Position numbers and translations under genes: made by a program | Part shown: positions 32,738-42,500 of the stretch, one piece after another | Layout of the letters: every line of letters starts with the position of its first letter | Position numbering within the stretch: position 1 is the first letter of the stretch | The notes under the pieces: generated by a model | The model's database searches: none | What the model saw: the letters and a program-made list of their open reading frames with translations, nothing else | What the model was told of the DNA's origin: nothing | Assembly: GCA_963565915.1 (NCBI GenBank) | Contig: OY751490.1 | Coordinates: forward strand, 4,216,001 to 4,280,000 | Length of the DNA: 64,000 bases | Source of the DNA: Entoloma clypeatum | Taxonomy: Eukaryota; Basidiomycota; Agaricomycetes; Agaricales; Entolomataceae | Direction: 5' to 3'

Positions 32738-33100
32738 ATGTCCACCGCCACCACCACATCCACTGAAACCAACCCTGCCATCACTGCCCTCATGGGTGAA
32801 GCCCTCTCCATGAGAGACCAGATCCACGCGCTAGAAGCCTCGCTCGCCGACATCCTGCATCGACAGATGCACATCCGCCTCCATTCTTTATCCGACCTCC
32901 CCGTCGTACCAACCCCCGAAGAAAAACGAATCCTCGGGAACTACACCTGTACGCTGGTCATTGAAAACCGGCGCATCCGACTAGCCATCCGGAGTCTCGA
33001 GCTCGCCATCGCCATCAACAAAGAGCTAATAGATGATTGGAGCCTCAAGGAGAATGGCTCCTGGCCAAACAACGACGATGCCGGAGGATGGGGACAATGA
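32738..33100 (+). CDS. Gypsy-1 ORF3: small helical protein in the env position
   Basis: A 120-codon ORF lies after the chromodomain and before the 3' LTR, where env would sit in retroviruses. It has no signal peptide or membrane segment. It is mostly helical, with a coiled-coil-like MGEALSMRDQIHALEASLAD, then ILHRQMHIRLHSLSDLP and a Trp/Asp-rich end. Gypsy-2 keeps a full-length relative (53475-53843) with many substitutions but no stop or frameshift, although pol is broken in both copies. This suggests that the ORF is real. Function unknown. Confidence 0.55.
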   Translation: MSTATTTSTETNPAITALMGEALSMRDQIHALEASLADILHRQMHIRLHSLSDLPVVPTPEEKRILGNYTCTLVIENRRIRLAIRSLELAIAINKELIDDWSLKENGSWPNNDDAGGWGQ

Positions 33101-33134
33101 CTCTGCGAGGACACAGAGCTTGAGGAGGGGAACA

Positions 33135-33522
33135 TGTTACGGACTTACCGGTTTGTGTGTTACACACTTTTCCCTTGCATTGTACCTTCGTTATTTCTTT
33201 GACTCATCGGACCGCTTATTCATTTACCTTTACTCTACCATTCTCCTTTAGTATACTTCGCTCCCGCGCTGACTCACACTCCGCAGTAGGGATTACTCAG
33301 TCTGCAGTCGTCTGACTCACTTCGCACTGCCTTTCCGCAGTTACTGACTCATCTGCACTGCCTTCCGCAGCTACTGACTCACTCGCTACCGCTCGTAGCC
33401 AGTACTATATAAACCCCATGTACCATAGCTACATTCCTTAGATTTAGCAATCACTTTGCTCTTCGCCTTTCCACTTCCTGCATACTCTGCCCGAACCTTG
33501 GAACGGTTTGTTAAGCATAACA
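33135..33522 (+). repeat. Gypsy-1 3' LTR
   Basis: 388 bp, with a 10-bp insertion relative to the 5' LTR (before AGTATACTTCGC) and about nine substitutions. It carries five TGACTCA motifs and is followed by GGACC (33523-33527). Confidence 0.92.
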
Positions 33523-33527
33523 GGACC

Positions 33528-34189
33528 CACTATCTCAAAATTTGTCCCTGAAGAATCATGCCTGGAGGGGTCGGGGGTGAGGCTCTGTGACATGGCTCAG
33601 CAAATGTTTGGCTCCCGGAAGAGATTCCCGTCCAACAAGCATTGCAGTTGGCATTGAGATCCAAAGTTTTTTGGCAATGGGCTGTCATGATCTTGTGCAC
33701 TTTCCTGCAGGCAACAAGCACTTTACTTGTGTGAATGGTCTATGTGTTCTGAAGATGTAGAACAGAATTTTAAATGAGATTCTTTGTTGTCAACAAATTG
33801 TCATACAATCTCTACCCGACTCTTCTTTGCTGTGCCTGGACCCTTGCCAGTGCATGGCTATGTATTCGACACTTTGTCTTTTTGCAAAATTCCCTGGACA
33901 TGGTATCATAAAGGCTCTGCTGAGAAACTATGGATGGGATCAGATTTAGAACATGATGCTTATGCAGTTCTATTCCTTGTCACCAACCAAAAAATGTTGG
34001 GGGTGGCCTGCCAGGATGTTTTTAGTGTGCTAGACTCGGCTGATTCTGGGCTAATTGATATGTGCCTGCACTTCTGAAATATATGTCCTGATAGCCATCA
34101 GGGTCAATCTGGGTACACTCAGATGGAATAAGATGGAACTCGATCATTAGCCACTTTGGTGCCAAACTGGTTGGCTGTAATTCAGGCTG
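33528..34189. other. Unassigned sequence between Gypsy-1 and the Tc1 element
   Basis: No domain-bearing ORF. A 97-codon plus-strand frame at 33784-34077 has no recognisable content. Confidence 0.35.
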
Positions 34190-34191
34190 TA

Positions 34192-35800
34192 CAGTGCCTC
34201 ACAAAACTGATTCAATGTTTGCTACTTTGTGAATACCTTCAAAATAACTTTGCAAATAATGCCAATCAAAAGAAGGTATTGGTACCTGGTTAAAAGCCCT
34301 GCTTCAGGAATCTTGGAATCTGCAATAATTATGTAATTCCCATAAAAGATGATCAATATATGATCAAATTACTCCAGGGACTCATTGAATCAGTTTTGTA
34401 AGTATGCACAATAAATACAGTATTTTATACTTTAGTACTTGGTATTACCCCCCTTAGCTTTGATTACTGCCTCTACCCTTCTTGGCATACTTTCTATCAG
34501 GTTTTGACACACTTCTGGCTCTATATTATTCCACACCTCTGCTGCTCTGTCCCAAATCTCCCAGACTCCCTTGGGTGGTGTTGGATATTCATTCAACTTC
34601 CTTTTAATATGAACCCAGAGGTGTTCAATAGGATTGAGGTCTGGGGACTGTGCAGGCCAATCCAGCAGAGCAATATTCTTGCTGTCCATCCATTTTTTGG
34701 CCTTCTTGGAGGTGTGCTTGGGGTCATTGTCCTGCTGAAAAATGATCTCCTCTTCAGAGATTCCACTCTCCTCCATGCTGGGCAGCAAATTGTCCTCCAA
34801 AATGGACACATACTGATCAGCATCCATCCTCCCCTCAACCTCTGCAAGTCTCCCCACACCTTCCCAACCCATACAACCCCAAACCATAATATTTCCTCCC
34901 CCAAACTTGACTGTGCCCTGAACCTCTCTTTTAATAAGCCCCTCACCCTTCTTTTTCCAGACCCATTCCTTGCCATCTGACCCAAACCTGTTGATTTTGG
35001 TCTCATCTGACCAAATGACCCTCTTCCAGTCCTCCACTGTCCATTCCCTGTGCTTCATAGCAAATGCCAACTGCCTCTTCCAATGTATGGCCTTTAAGAA
35101 AGGTCTTTTCTTCTTTGTTACAGCCTTGAATTCATGTTTTCTGAAAACCCTTCTCACAGTTTCTGGGGAGACAGGATTGGAGATGACAGTGTTGATGTGT
35201 TTGGTAGCCCTGCACAGCATCGGAGGCTCTCCCTGAGGTGATTTGTGAAAGTATGTTTCGTGTGTTGGTGGGAGAAAGCTTGGATGGACGACCACCAGAA
35301 GAGAGATTGCGATGAGGAAGAAGATTCTGAAGCACTCTGGAGACAGTTGGTTGGCTGACACCCAGGTTAAAGGCAATATGACGAGTAGAGTGACCATTGG
35401 AGGCCAGAGAAAGAATGTTTTCCTTGTGGGAAGAGGAGATAGGGCACATGATTAATTATGGAGGCTGTTGAGGTTGGATTCTTCTTATACAACTTTCCTT
35501 GACAACCCATCAGGGTTCTATTCAAGTTCCATCAGTAAGTCATGACAACTGGTTACCATACAACCAGTGAAGCATTTGATTCTGATAATTGCCATAGGTA
35601 CTCACAAAACTGATTCAATGAGTTGCTGATTTAATTTAATCATATCTCCATGGATTCTGATCTAAATCATATATTCTGAAAGCCCTGCAGTAGGGCTTTC
35701 AATTATATACCAAAGGTTTAATTCAATTGGTATTCTTTGCAGAGTTATCTTGAAGATATTCAAAAAGCAACAAACATTGAATCAGTTTTGTGAGGCACTG
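34192..35800 (-). mobile_element. Tc1/mariner DNA transposon with long, paired-site inverted ends
   Basis: Both ends start CAGTGCCTCACAAAACTGATT and are flanked by TA (34190-34191, 35801-35802). The first 30 bp of the ends match perfectly in inverted orientation and the similarity continues for about 80 bp. A second copy of the core CACAAAACTGATTCAATG lies about 190 bp inside each end (near 34383-34402 and 35591-35611) in reverse orientation to its outer partner. The total of 1609 bp is typical for Tc1. The single transposase gene has one frameshift. Confidence 0.92.
34432..35449 (-). pseudogene. Tc1-type DD34E transposase, one frameshift
   Basis: The N-terminal frame from ATG 35449 has a helix-turn-helix (HSTRHIAFNLGVSQPTVSRV) and a GRPSKLSP linker. 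Near 35209 an extra G in a GG run shifts the frame after SDAVQ; the other frame then continues through TKHINTVISNPVSPETV. The catalytic part is complete: VIWSDETKINRFG (first Asp), IIFQQDNDPKHTSK (second Asp) and SPDLNPIEHLW (Glu), ending at 34432. Only the one-base insertion separates this copy from a full transposase of about 340 aa. Family known: cut-and-paste transposition into TA. Confidence 0.9.
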
Positions 35801-35802
35801 TA

Positions 35803-36313
35803 ATTCAAGCTGCATTACTGTAAGTCAAACGGGAATAAGCGACTTATTTCAACTTATCCAGGTGGTTCGCACTTATATTCTAGCACTGAACCAGACGCGA
35901 CACAACCAGATTCATTCTCACATGACCAAGTTCCCATCAATGATCAACATGGCCTTGCACTGCTGGCCTAGCCTTTGCATTGTAACCTCCCTCCCTTCTC
36001 CTCTTTCTACCTCTCTCGCCGTTGCCCAAACCTGCGCTCCTACAGCAAATGGGACTGCTGCTGCTTGGTCAGTCCAACCAGAGATCCAGAGAGTGATGGC
36101 TCATATGTGCTGGCTTCTACTAGTACATACATAGCATCATTATTACTGGCCCATCTGCACTCTATTGAGAGCCTCTGACTGCCTGGACCTCGCGTCGAAC
36201 ATGCTCTCACAAGACATGTATCAGTGTGACAGCATGTCTTGGTTCTGGCATGCTTTGCAATCATCTCAGACCTCAGGCCTCTCAACATGACCACGACATC
36301 ATCTCTTTCTGCC
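35803..36313. other. Intergenic, promoter side of the XPG-like gene
   Basis: No coding sequence recognised. Short frames here have no family content. Confidence 0.35.
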
Positions 36314-38155
36314 ATGGGGATTCCAGGATTATGGAAGGTTGGTCATGGCTACATTGTTATCAAAAGTCTGCTCCAAACTCCTAATGCACATCACAGCTGC
36401 TTGGCAGCATCAGGGAGCGAAGATCATTGACTGAAATCACGGTCAATGAGGGCTTCAATATGAGGCGCGGTGGGCTTGGCATGATATTCCTTGGGATTGA
36501 TGGAAGGTATGAGGTTCCGCCATGCATTTGATTTTTTTTTTTTTTTTTGATGGAAATTTTCCCAGTCTTGTTCTTCACAATGCACAATGGTCCACATATG
36601 AGCAGAGAGACATGCAGGCTGGATTGAATCTGCCCCTGCAAATCCTCTTCGGATTTGTGTGCCATCTTCTTGCGCTTCCTGTCACCCCCATATTTGTTTT
36701 CAGTGGCTGCAGCAAGCTCCCTTACAAACAGTCACAAAAAGTCGAGGACATGCTGCTTGCGCTCCTGCCACCATTCCAGGAACTCATCAAACACGCAGGA
36801 TTCCATAGCTACACTGTGGGTCCTTCATTCACATGGCACATTCTCCAACTCGCTGTGGTGCTTTACAGGCCCCAGGAGAAGCCAAGGCCAAACTCGTGCA
36901 ATTGAACACACATGAGCTCATCAACGTGGTCATGACGAATGATAGCGATGTGTTATTGTTTGGGGCAACACATGTCATGTTGATGTGTGCATCTCTCATC
37001 TGCAGCTCACATGTGTGCTGACTGACTGTGCACAGTCCGGACATCATGCGTGACGGGGACTATGTCACAATCTATGCGGCACCACAAATCACCGACAATC
37101 CCATTGCTCTTACGCTGGCGCAGTTGATTCTCATGGCGCTGCTGACTGGTGCTGACTATGACGATGTGAGTTAGACTCCTCGCTACCTCATGCATTGCTT
37201 ACTCTGTGCTCTCTGAAGGTTGGAATCAAAGGTTGCACCATCAAGGCTGCACATATGATTAGCCAAATCACCCTCATCAGCGAGCATCTCTGCAGCATCA
37301 ACCCTGACATGGAGCTTTGGGAGGTCGCTGTTTTTCTCGCGGAGTGGCAACACAGTCTCAAAGAGGAGCTCCATATGATGGGACCCGTTTTTGCTGCCCT
37401 TGCTGGCCAGATGCCTCACTCATTTCCTGACCCAATTGTGACATGCACCTACATCCACCCACAGACATCTTGGTCCCATGGCCGTGCTGGACCTGATATG
37501 TCTGGCTGGGGCCGGAGGGAGCCGGCAGTTGCTGCGCTTGCTGTCTATGCTGAGAGGTACTTTCTATGGGGATCACAGGGCTCCCTTCTCAATTGTTTTT
37601 GTCTCAATGTCTGGCATGGAATCTGGGTTTGGGAGCTTGTAAAAGTTTGTCATCATGTTCTCACTGTGTTCAAGACTGACACCTCTTCAATAGCCTGTTG
37701 AATCTCTCAAAATGCGGGTGACATATGCCTCAGGAATGGTTCCAGCTCATGACTTCTCACGTGGCAGCATCATCAATATCACATGGGCTGGTTTGGGACC
37801 AGGGCCTCAAGAAAGAAACTGCACGACATTCGGCTACAGTATTGTCGTCGAACCTTCAAGTCTCACAACAACCGCCCTGTCCCACCTCTCTCCTGAGGTC
37901 AAAAAATTATACGAGAACATGACAGCTGCCGAGTTGCGAACCATCTTTTGGATTCCAGCCACAGTTTTGAAGCATGCACTTTCTGCCCTTGTCCGCCGCT
38001 TTCACTTGACATCGTGTCCAGAGCCTCATCAAACCTCATTCCCTCTGATACGTCCCTGTCCATTGCTTCTCACCAGGTCATCACAGCTGATCTCACACTC
38101 AGGTGCTTGCCCCTGTGACAACTGTCAATTGTCGGCTGCCCGGTGGGAGCCCTGA
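36314..38155 (+). CDS. XPG/FEN-like (Rad2 superfamily) nuclease-fold protein
   Basis: Seven exons join in frame: 36314-36337, 36397-36506, 36566-36815, 36869-36978, 37036-37165, 37219-37644 and 37694-38155 (about 503 aa). Introns are 49-59 nt with GT-AG ends. The start MGIPGLWK is the hallmark of the XPG N-domain and reads on as LLGSIRERRSLTE, then FLGIDGS. XPG-I features follow: APGEAKAKLVQLN, MTNDSDVLLFGA and LLTGADYDD-VGIKGCTIKAAH. Later blocks (FPDPIVTCTYIHP, ERYFLWGS, IFWIPATVLKHAL) match an Agaricomycete XPG-like family. Two usual catalytic carboxylates are replaced: FVFSG for FVFDG and GEAKAK for GEAEAQ. It may therefore bind DNA without cutting. The 3' end is uncertain; a further exon ending at 38249 is possible. 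Intron 2 contains a run of about 18 T. Confidence 0.75.
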
Positions 38156-38530
38156 CATGGCTGGTGGGAATGGTGTGGCTGGTGCAGGTGAATCAGGTGA
38201 ATCAGCAGTTCTGGACCTCCCAACTCCTTCCAGTTCTTGCAACACCTGACAATGGTTTTTCCAGGACAGCATTTTCTTCTTGCTTGTATTTGTATCACCA
38301 GCCGTGTCTTCTAACAATTGATTTGCACATGTAATGTATGATCAAAACTGTAATTGAGCTGTAATTGGACAGAAGCAAAACAGGGTCATTTTGAGAAAAA
38401 CAGGATTGGAGAGAGTAATATGATTGGACGTGGTGTCTGAAACACGGGAAGCAAAAAAAAAAAAAAAAAATTGTGATCAGGTTGAAGTTGTTCATTGCTT
38501 GACCCCCACAACTACAACACCTCCCACAAT
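38156..38530. other. Spacer with A-rich run
   Basis: A run of about 18 A lies at roughly 38454-38471. No gene is seen apart from the possible last exon of the XPG-like gene (to 38249). Confidence 0.4.
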
Positions 38531-38918
38531 ATGACATGTAAAGCAACTGGAAACAAGGCAGGGAAAAAGAAGGCCTGGAACAAGCTCGAGCGCGTTGATG
38601 TGCTCCAGAAATCACGCAATGATTTTGTCAAGAGGTATGTGGTGGTCAAGGCAACCAACAGGGCCTACAAGGGCTACATCTGGCAAGGGAAGGCCGTTCT
38701 TGAAGATCTTGTTATGAAGCGAAGGGAACAAGGGGAACGGATGTGCGAAGATGGCATAATTGACCTGCCACTCAACAAGCTTGAGGTCACTCTTGAGATC
38801 CCACCCAATGAGTATTCGGCGACCGTGATCGAGATGTTCATAACCCAGAAGTGTGTCAAGGAGGGACTGAAGTGAGCAACAGCAGAGGGGATCCACGCCG
38901 CATGGGCCGAACACTGGG
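38531..38918 (+). pseudogene. Crypton-like tyrosine recombinase, N-terminal part (split by Gypsy-4)
   Basis: ATG 38531 opens a basic N-terminus (KAGKKKAWNKLER) followed by NRAYKGYIWQGKAVLEDLV and PPNEYSATVIEMFITQKC. TGA at 38873 interrupts the frame, which then continues ATAEGIHAAWAEHW until Gypsy-4 begins at 38919. These blocks match the start of a recombinase family that I associate with Crypton-type tyrosine-recombinase elements in Agaricomycetes. The rest of the gene lies beyond Gypsy-4, from about 50296. The assignment to Cryptons is from memory of the family and is moderately secure. Confidence 0.55.
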
Positions 38919-39786
38919 TGTTATGATCGTATTTTCACTTTTCACTTTATCTTATCTTATCTCGATCTTATCTTATCTACATCATATCATACATGAGGAC
39001 ATCTTATCATTATCGGGCAGCATGACGCTGCCACAATGCAGCCTCATGAAATTTACATATATAAGTAGGGTACTTTCACTTGTATTCAATAGCTTGTTCT
39101 CTTGAGATTCCCGCTGGGTCTCTTGGCAATACAGTTCTCTTATCATCTTTCCACTTCATTTCTAAGTTTGGGCTCGCGACGTCATTTGACTTAGCATCGC
39201 CTCAACAGAAGAACAAGCTCTTTCTACTCGCCCGCCCAAAACACACACTTCCCACTCCATCATCACTATCCCCGCCGTTTCGCACATTTGCGTTAAAAGT
39301 CGCACTTCATTATTACACGTGGACCCTAGCGTTAAGGGGGATCTCCCGGACTTCAGGGATAAGAAGAGAAACACTTGGTGCACCCACTATATCTAGCGTT
39401 GCCGTTTGAGACACATAGGGAAACATTGAGCCCGTCCCGTGTCGAGGTGACCAAAGGCCGACGCAACTAACCTTCGGGAAAGCTGCTGGCGCATGTGACG
39501 GTTGGAGAGAGCAGACCGTACACGTCTAGATCGCAAAAGGTGTTCCAACCCCCGACCCTATTTCAGGATATTGACCAGTCCAGCGCGTGTAGGGGATCTG
39601 ACCGCGTGGACTTCATTTTTCCTAGATCTTCCTTTGCTCGGGTAAATCGGCTACCTGGGTAAACAGATCACTCTTTGGGTTTTTTTTCTTTTAGATTTTT
39701 TCTCGCCTAAGCATTAGAACAGGGTCGCACGCCCGACGCAAGGTACTACTGTTCAAAAAACAACCACTTCCCCTCATCACACCATC

Positions 39787-40845
39787 ATGGCCAAAGGCAC
39801 CAATGCCCAATTCGACGAAGAATTTGAACAACACCACGCACCATCACCCTTACCTCCGATACCACTGTTCAATCACCCCCCCCCCCCACAAAACAACAAT
39901 CGTGGAAGGAAATTAGAAGTCGCCGCGGATCCCGGCAAATACAATGGATCCAAAGCAACATTCACAGTATGGTGGACTAAGATGTTCACATGGCTCAGGG
40001 TCAACCGAGAGCTATTCAATGGAGAAGAAGAAGTGTGCATTGCAGTGTGGTTGCGATTGGACGGTCCCACGGCAGGAGTTTACGGGGAAACCCGTTTGAA
40101 TCAATGTATGGAATCAGAAGATTGGCCAATGTACCGAGAGCTAGTCAGTGAAATCACAACGAGATTTCGTCCCACCACTGAGATCGAATGGGCCCGATCC
40201 AAAATCGAGAGCTTTAAGCAAGGTTCAATGAAGACCGATGATTGGATTATGCAATTCGGGACCCTGGTGATCAAGGGCAAGATCGAGGAAAGGCACGGTG
40301 TAAACCGTTTTGAAAGGAACACCAAGGAATCTATCATGCAACAACTCTTCCAGCAAGGGAGGAGAAAGTCCATGGTGCAGGGCACCTGTGAAGAAATTTT
40401 GGCAATCGGAAGAGCGGAAGAGACCTTCGCAGCAAGACCAGGCATGAGGACTGGCAATAACTTTGGACAACAACGTAACACATGGGGCAATCGGCCCGCA
40501 TATGGACAACAGCAGCAACAGAGGCCCTTTGGGCAACAACAGAATGGGGGGTACCGTCCTCAACAACAAAACGGTCAACAACAACAACAGCAGCAACCAC
40601 GACGGGATCCAAATGCAATGGACATCGATAGGAACCAGAGACGTGCTCCTGGTAATTGTTATAACTGCAGCGGACAGGGGCATTTTGCCCGAGATTGCAG
40701 ACGGCCACAGCGCAGGGTACAAGCAGCAATGATCGAACAGATCGACGAACAAGAGGAGGAGGAAATTTTAAGACAGATCAACGCGAGGCGTCAAGCGTGC
40801 CAAACTAATAATGGACAGCAGGGCCAACCAGCTCAGAACAACTGA
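39787..40845 (+). CDS. gag: Gypsy-4 Gag (352 aa), intact
   Basis: ATG 39787 (MAKGTNAQFDEEFEQ). A Pro-rich start precedes a retrotransposon gag domain (DPGKYNGSKATFTVWWTKM, AVWLRLDGPTAGVYGE, VSEITTRFRP). A Gln-rich stretch (about residues 240-280) leads to one CCHC zinc knuckle, CYNCSGQGHFARDC, and an acidic end. The frame stops at 40845; pol is open in the -1 frame across this end, as in many Ty3 elements. No internal stop is seen. Confidence 0.88.
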   Translation: MAKGTNAQFDEEFEQHHAPSPLPPIPLFNHPPPPQNNNRGRKLEVAADPGKYNGSKATFTVWWTKMFTWLRVNRELFNGEEEVCIAVWLRLDGPTAGVYGETRLNQCMESEDWPMYRELVSEITTRFRPTTEIEWARSKIESFKQGSMKTDDWIMQFGTLVIKGKIEERHGVNRFERNTKESIMQQLFQQGRRKSMVQGTCEEILAIGRAEETFAARPGMRTGNNFGQQRNTWGNRPAYGQQQQQRPFGQQQNGGYRPQQQNGQQQQQQQPRRDPNAMDIDRNQRRAPGNCYNCSGQGHFARDCRRPQRRVQAAMIEQIDEQEEEEILRQINARRQACQTNNGQQGQPAQNN

Positions 40846-42115
40846 CAGGCTGCAGCGCAGCAGGATTTTGTAAACGTCAACCAGTAATTCCCCCGCTGGC
40901 TCTGACAAATCGATATGAACAATTGCCTATAGACTCTTACATACATAAAGACACTGTAAATTCTTGGTTTCAAAAGCTTACGGACGCAGCAGTTACATAC
41001 AATAAAATACTATTGGACAAACCCAAAAAGGTAAAAACCCAAAAAAATAGCACAGATGAATCAGACTTAGATATGCTTGTAAACTATATTGTTGGGGAGC
41101 CCTCGGCAATGAGGCTTGGTTTGTCCCCTACGGATGAATGCTTAATTCCCTGTTGCAAAGAATCAGATAATTTAACTAGGCAAACGGACTCTATGGGGGA
41201 ACCATCTTTTATTCAATCTGCTTCTTTGGAAAAGGAGCTTATGATGAAAATCACACTGGAAATGTTGCAGGACAAACGCACATTTGATGTTGAAGCATTA
41301 TTAGACTCAGGGGCGACAGGGATGTTCATAGATCTGGACTTCACCAAAAGGAACAACATTAAATTAAGGGAACTACCTTTCCCCATTCGGGTCTACAACG
41401 TTGATGGCACGCTTAACCAAGGAGGTTTGATCACGCATGAAGCAGTCATGGCTATGCGGTATAAAGGACACATGGAGATAGCAGTGTTTGAAGCATGCAA
41501 CCTAGGAAAAGCTAAAATTATCGTTGGACATACTTGGCTGAAACGTCATAATCCAGAAATCAATTGGGAAAAAGTGGAAATTAAATTATCAAGATGTCCA
41601 GAAGAATGTGGCATGCGTCGAACACATTACTTAAATAAAACTGCAAGGACCAGATGGGGTGGAAGGATGGAAGAAGTAGTAGAAGGAAATGAGGAAGAAG
41701 TGAAGGAGGAAGTAATCCACATGCTCAGGGCAGCTAAGGGAGAACCCTCAGATGAAGTTCTGGCGGAACAGGTTGTCCCCCATAAATATCACAAATATCT
41801 ATCAGTCTTTGAAAAGAAAGCATCGGAGAGATTACCAGTCAGGAAACCATGGGATCACGCTATAGACTTAAAACCGGATTTCGTACCAAAAAAGGCCAAA
41901 GTCTATCCCCTGTCACCAGATGAAAGGAAAGAAGTATCCGAATTTGTAAACGATCAATTACGCAAAGGATATATTCGACCTACCAAGTCACCACAAACTT
42001 CGCCAGTATTCTTTATACCCAAAAAAGACGGAAAGAAACGAATGGTACAGGATTACCGACATATTAACAGCTGGACCGTTCGCAATAATTATCCACTTCC
42101 ATTGATTCCGGAATT

Positions 42116-42425
42116 TGTTGAAGTTCCACCTGGGCGCTAGCCACAGGTGTACTGAGCAACATAGCTACAGTGGAAGTACTCTATGATACCGCTATGGTCA
42201 CTTACATGGTTTGGAGGGGGTAAGGCTAGTGAGAGCGGTTGAGGCTGGTGAGAGCGATGGAGCTGGTTAAGAGTCAAGAGACAACTTGTTGATATTGACA
42301 GTTTCCTGGTCTTATATACCGTACTACTGTTTGTACCAACCAAACAAGTATGTAATGAAGATATGTAAAGGTCACGTGGTGTAATCTAATCTAATCTAAT
42401 CTACATGATGGGAAAAGTTTCAACA
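42116..42425 (-). repeat. Copia-3 3' LTR
   Basis: 310 bp. Differs from the 5' LTR at four transitions; at three of these the 5' LTR has CG and this LTR has TG or CA. Confidence 0.94.
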
Positions 42426-42500
42426 CCCCCCCATATTTAGTACATACTTCTAAATACATCTTACTTTTTCCCACATATATATATAGGTACTCTGTTTCGC

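Larger units (their letters stand above)
21152..33522 (+). mobile_element. Gypsy-1: Ty3/gypsy chromovirus, decayed, split by Copia-2
   Basis: LTRs at 21152-21529 and 33135-33522 are flanked by the target duplication GGACC (21147-21151, 33523-33527). Removing Copia-2 and one CTTAG copy restores an unbroken gag frame. Order: LTR, N-terminal gag frame, gag with two CCHC knuckles, protease, RT, RNase H, integrase, chromodomain, small extra ORF, LTR. The element carries several in-frame stops and at least three frameshifts, so it is not autonomous. LTRs differ by about nine substitutions and a 10-bp indel. Confidence 0.93.

Noticed and set aside
33784..34077. 97-codon plus-strand ORF after Gypsy-1
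   Set aside because: No family similarity, splice pattern or promoter, and it lies in sequence between transposons.
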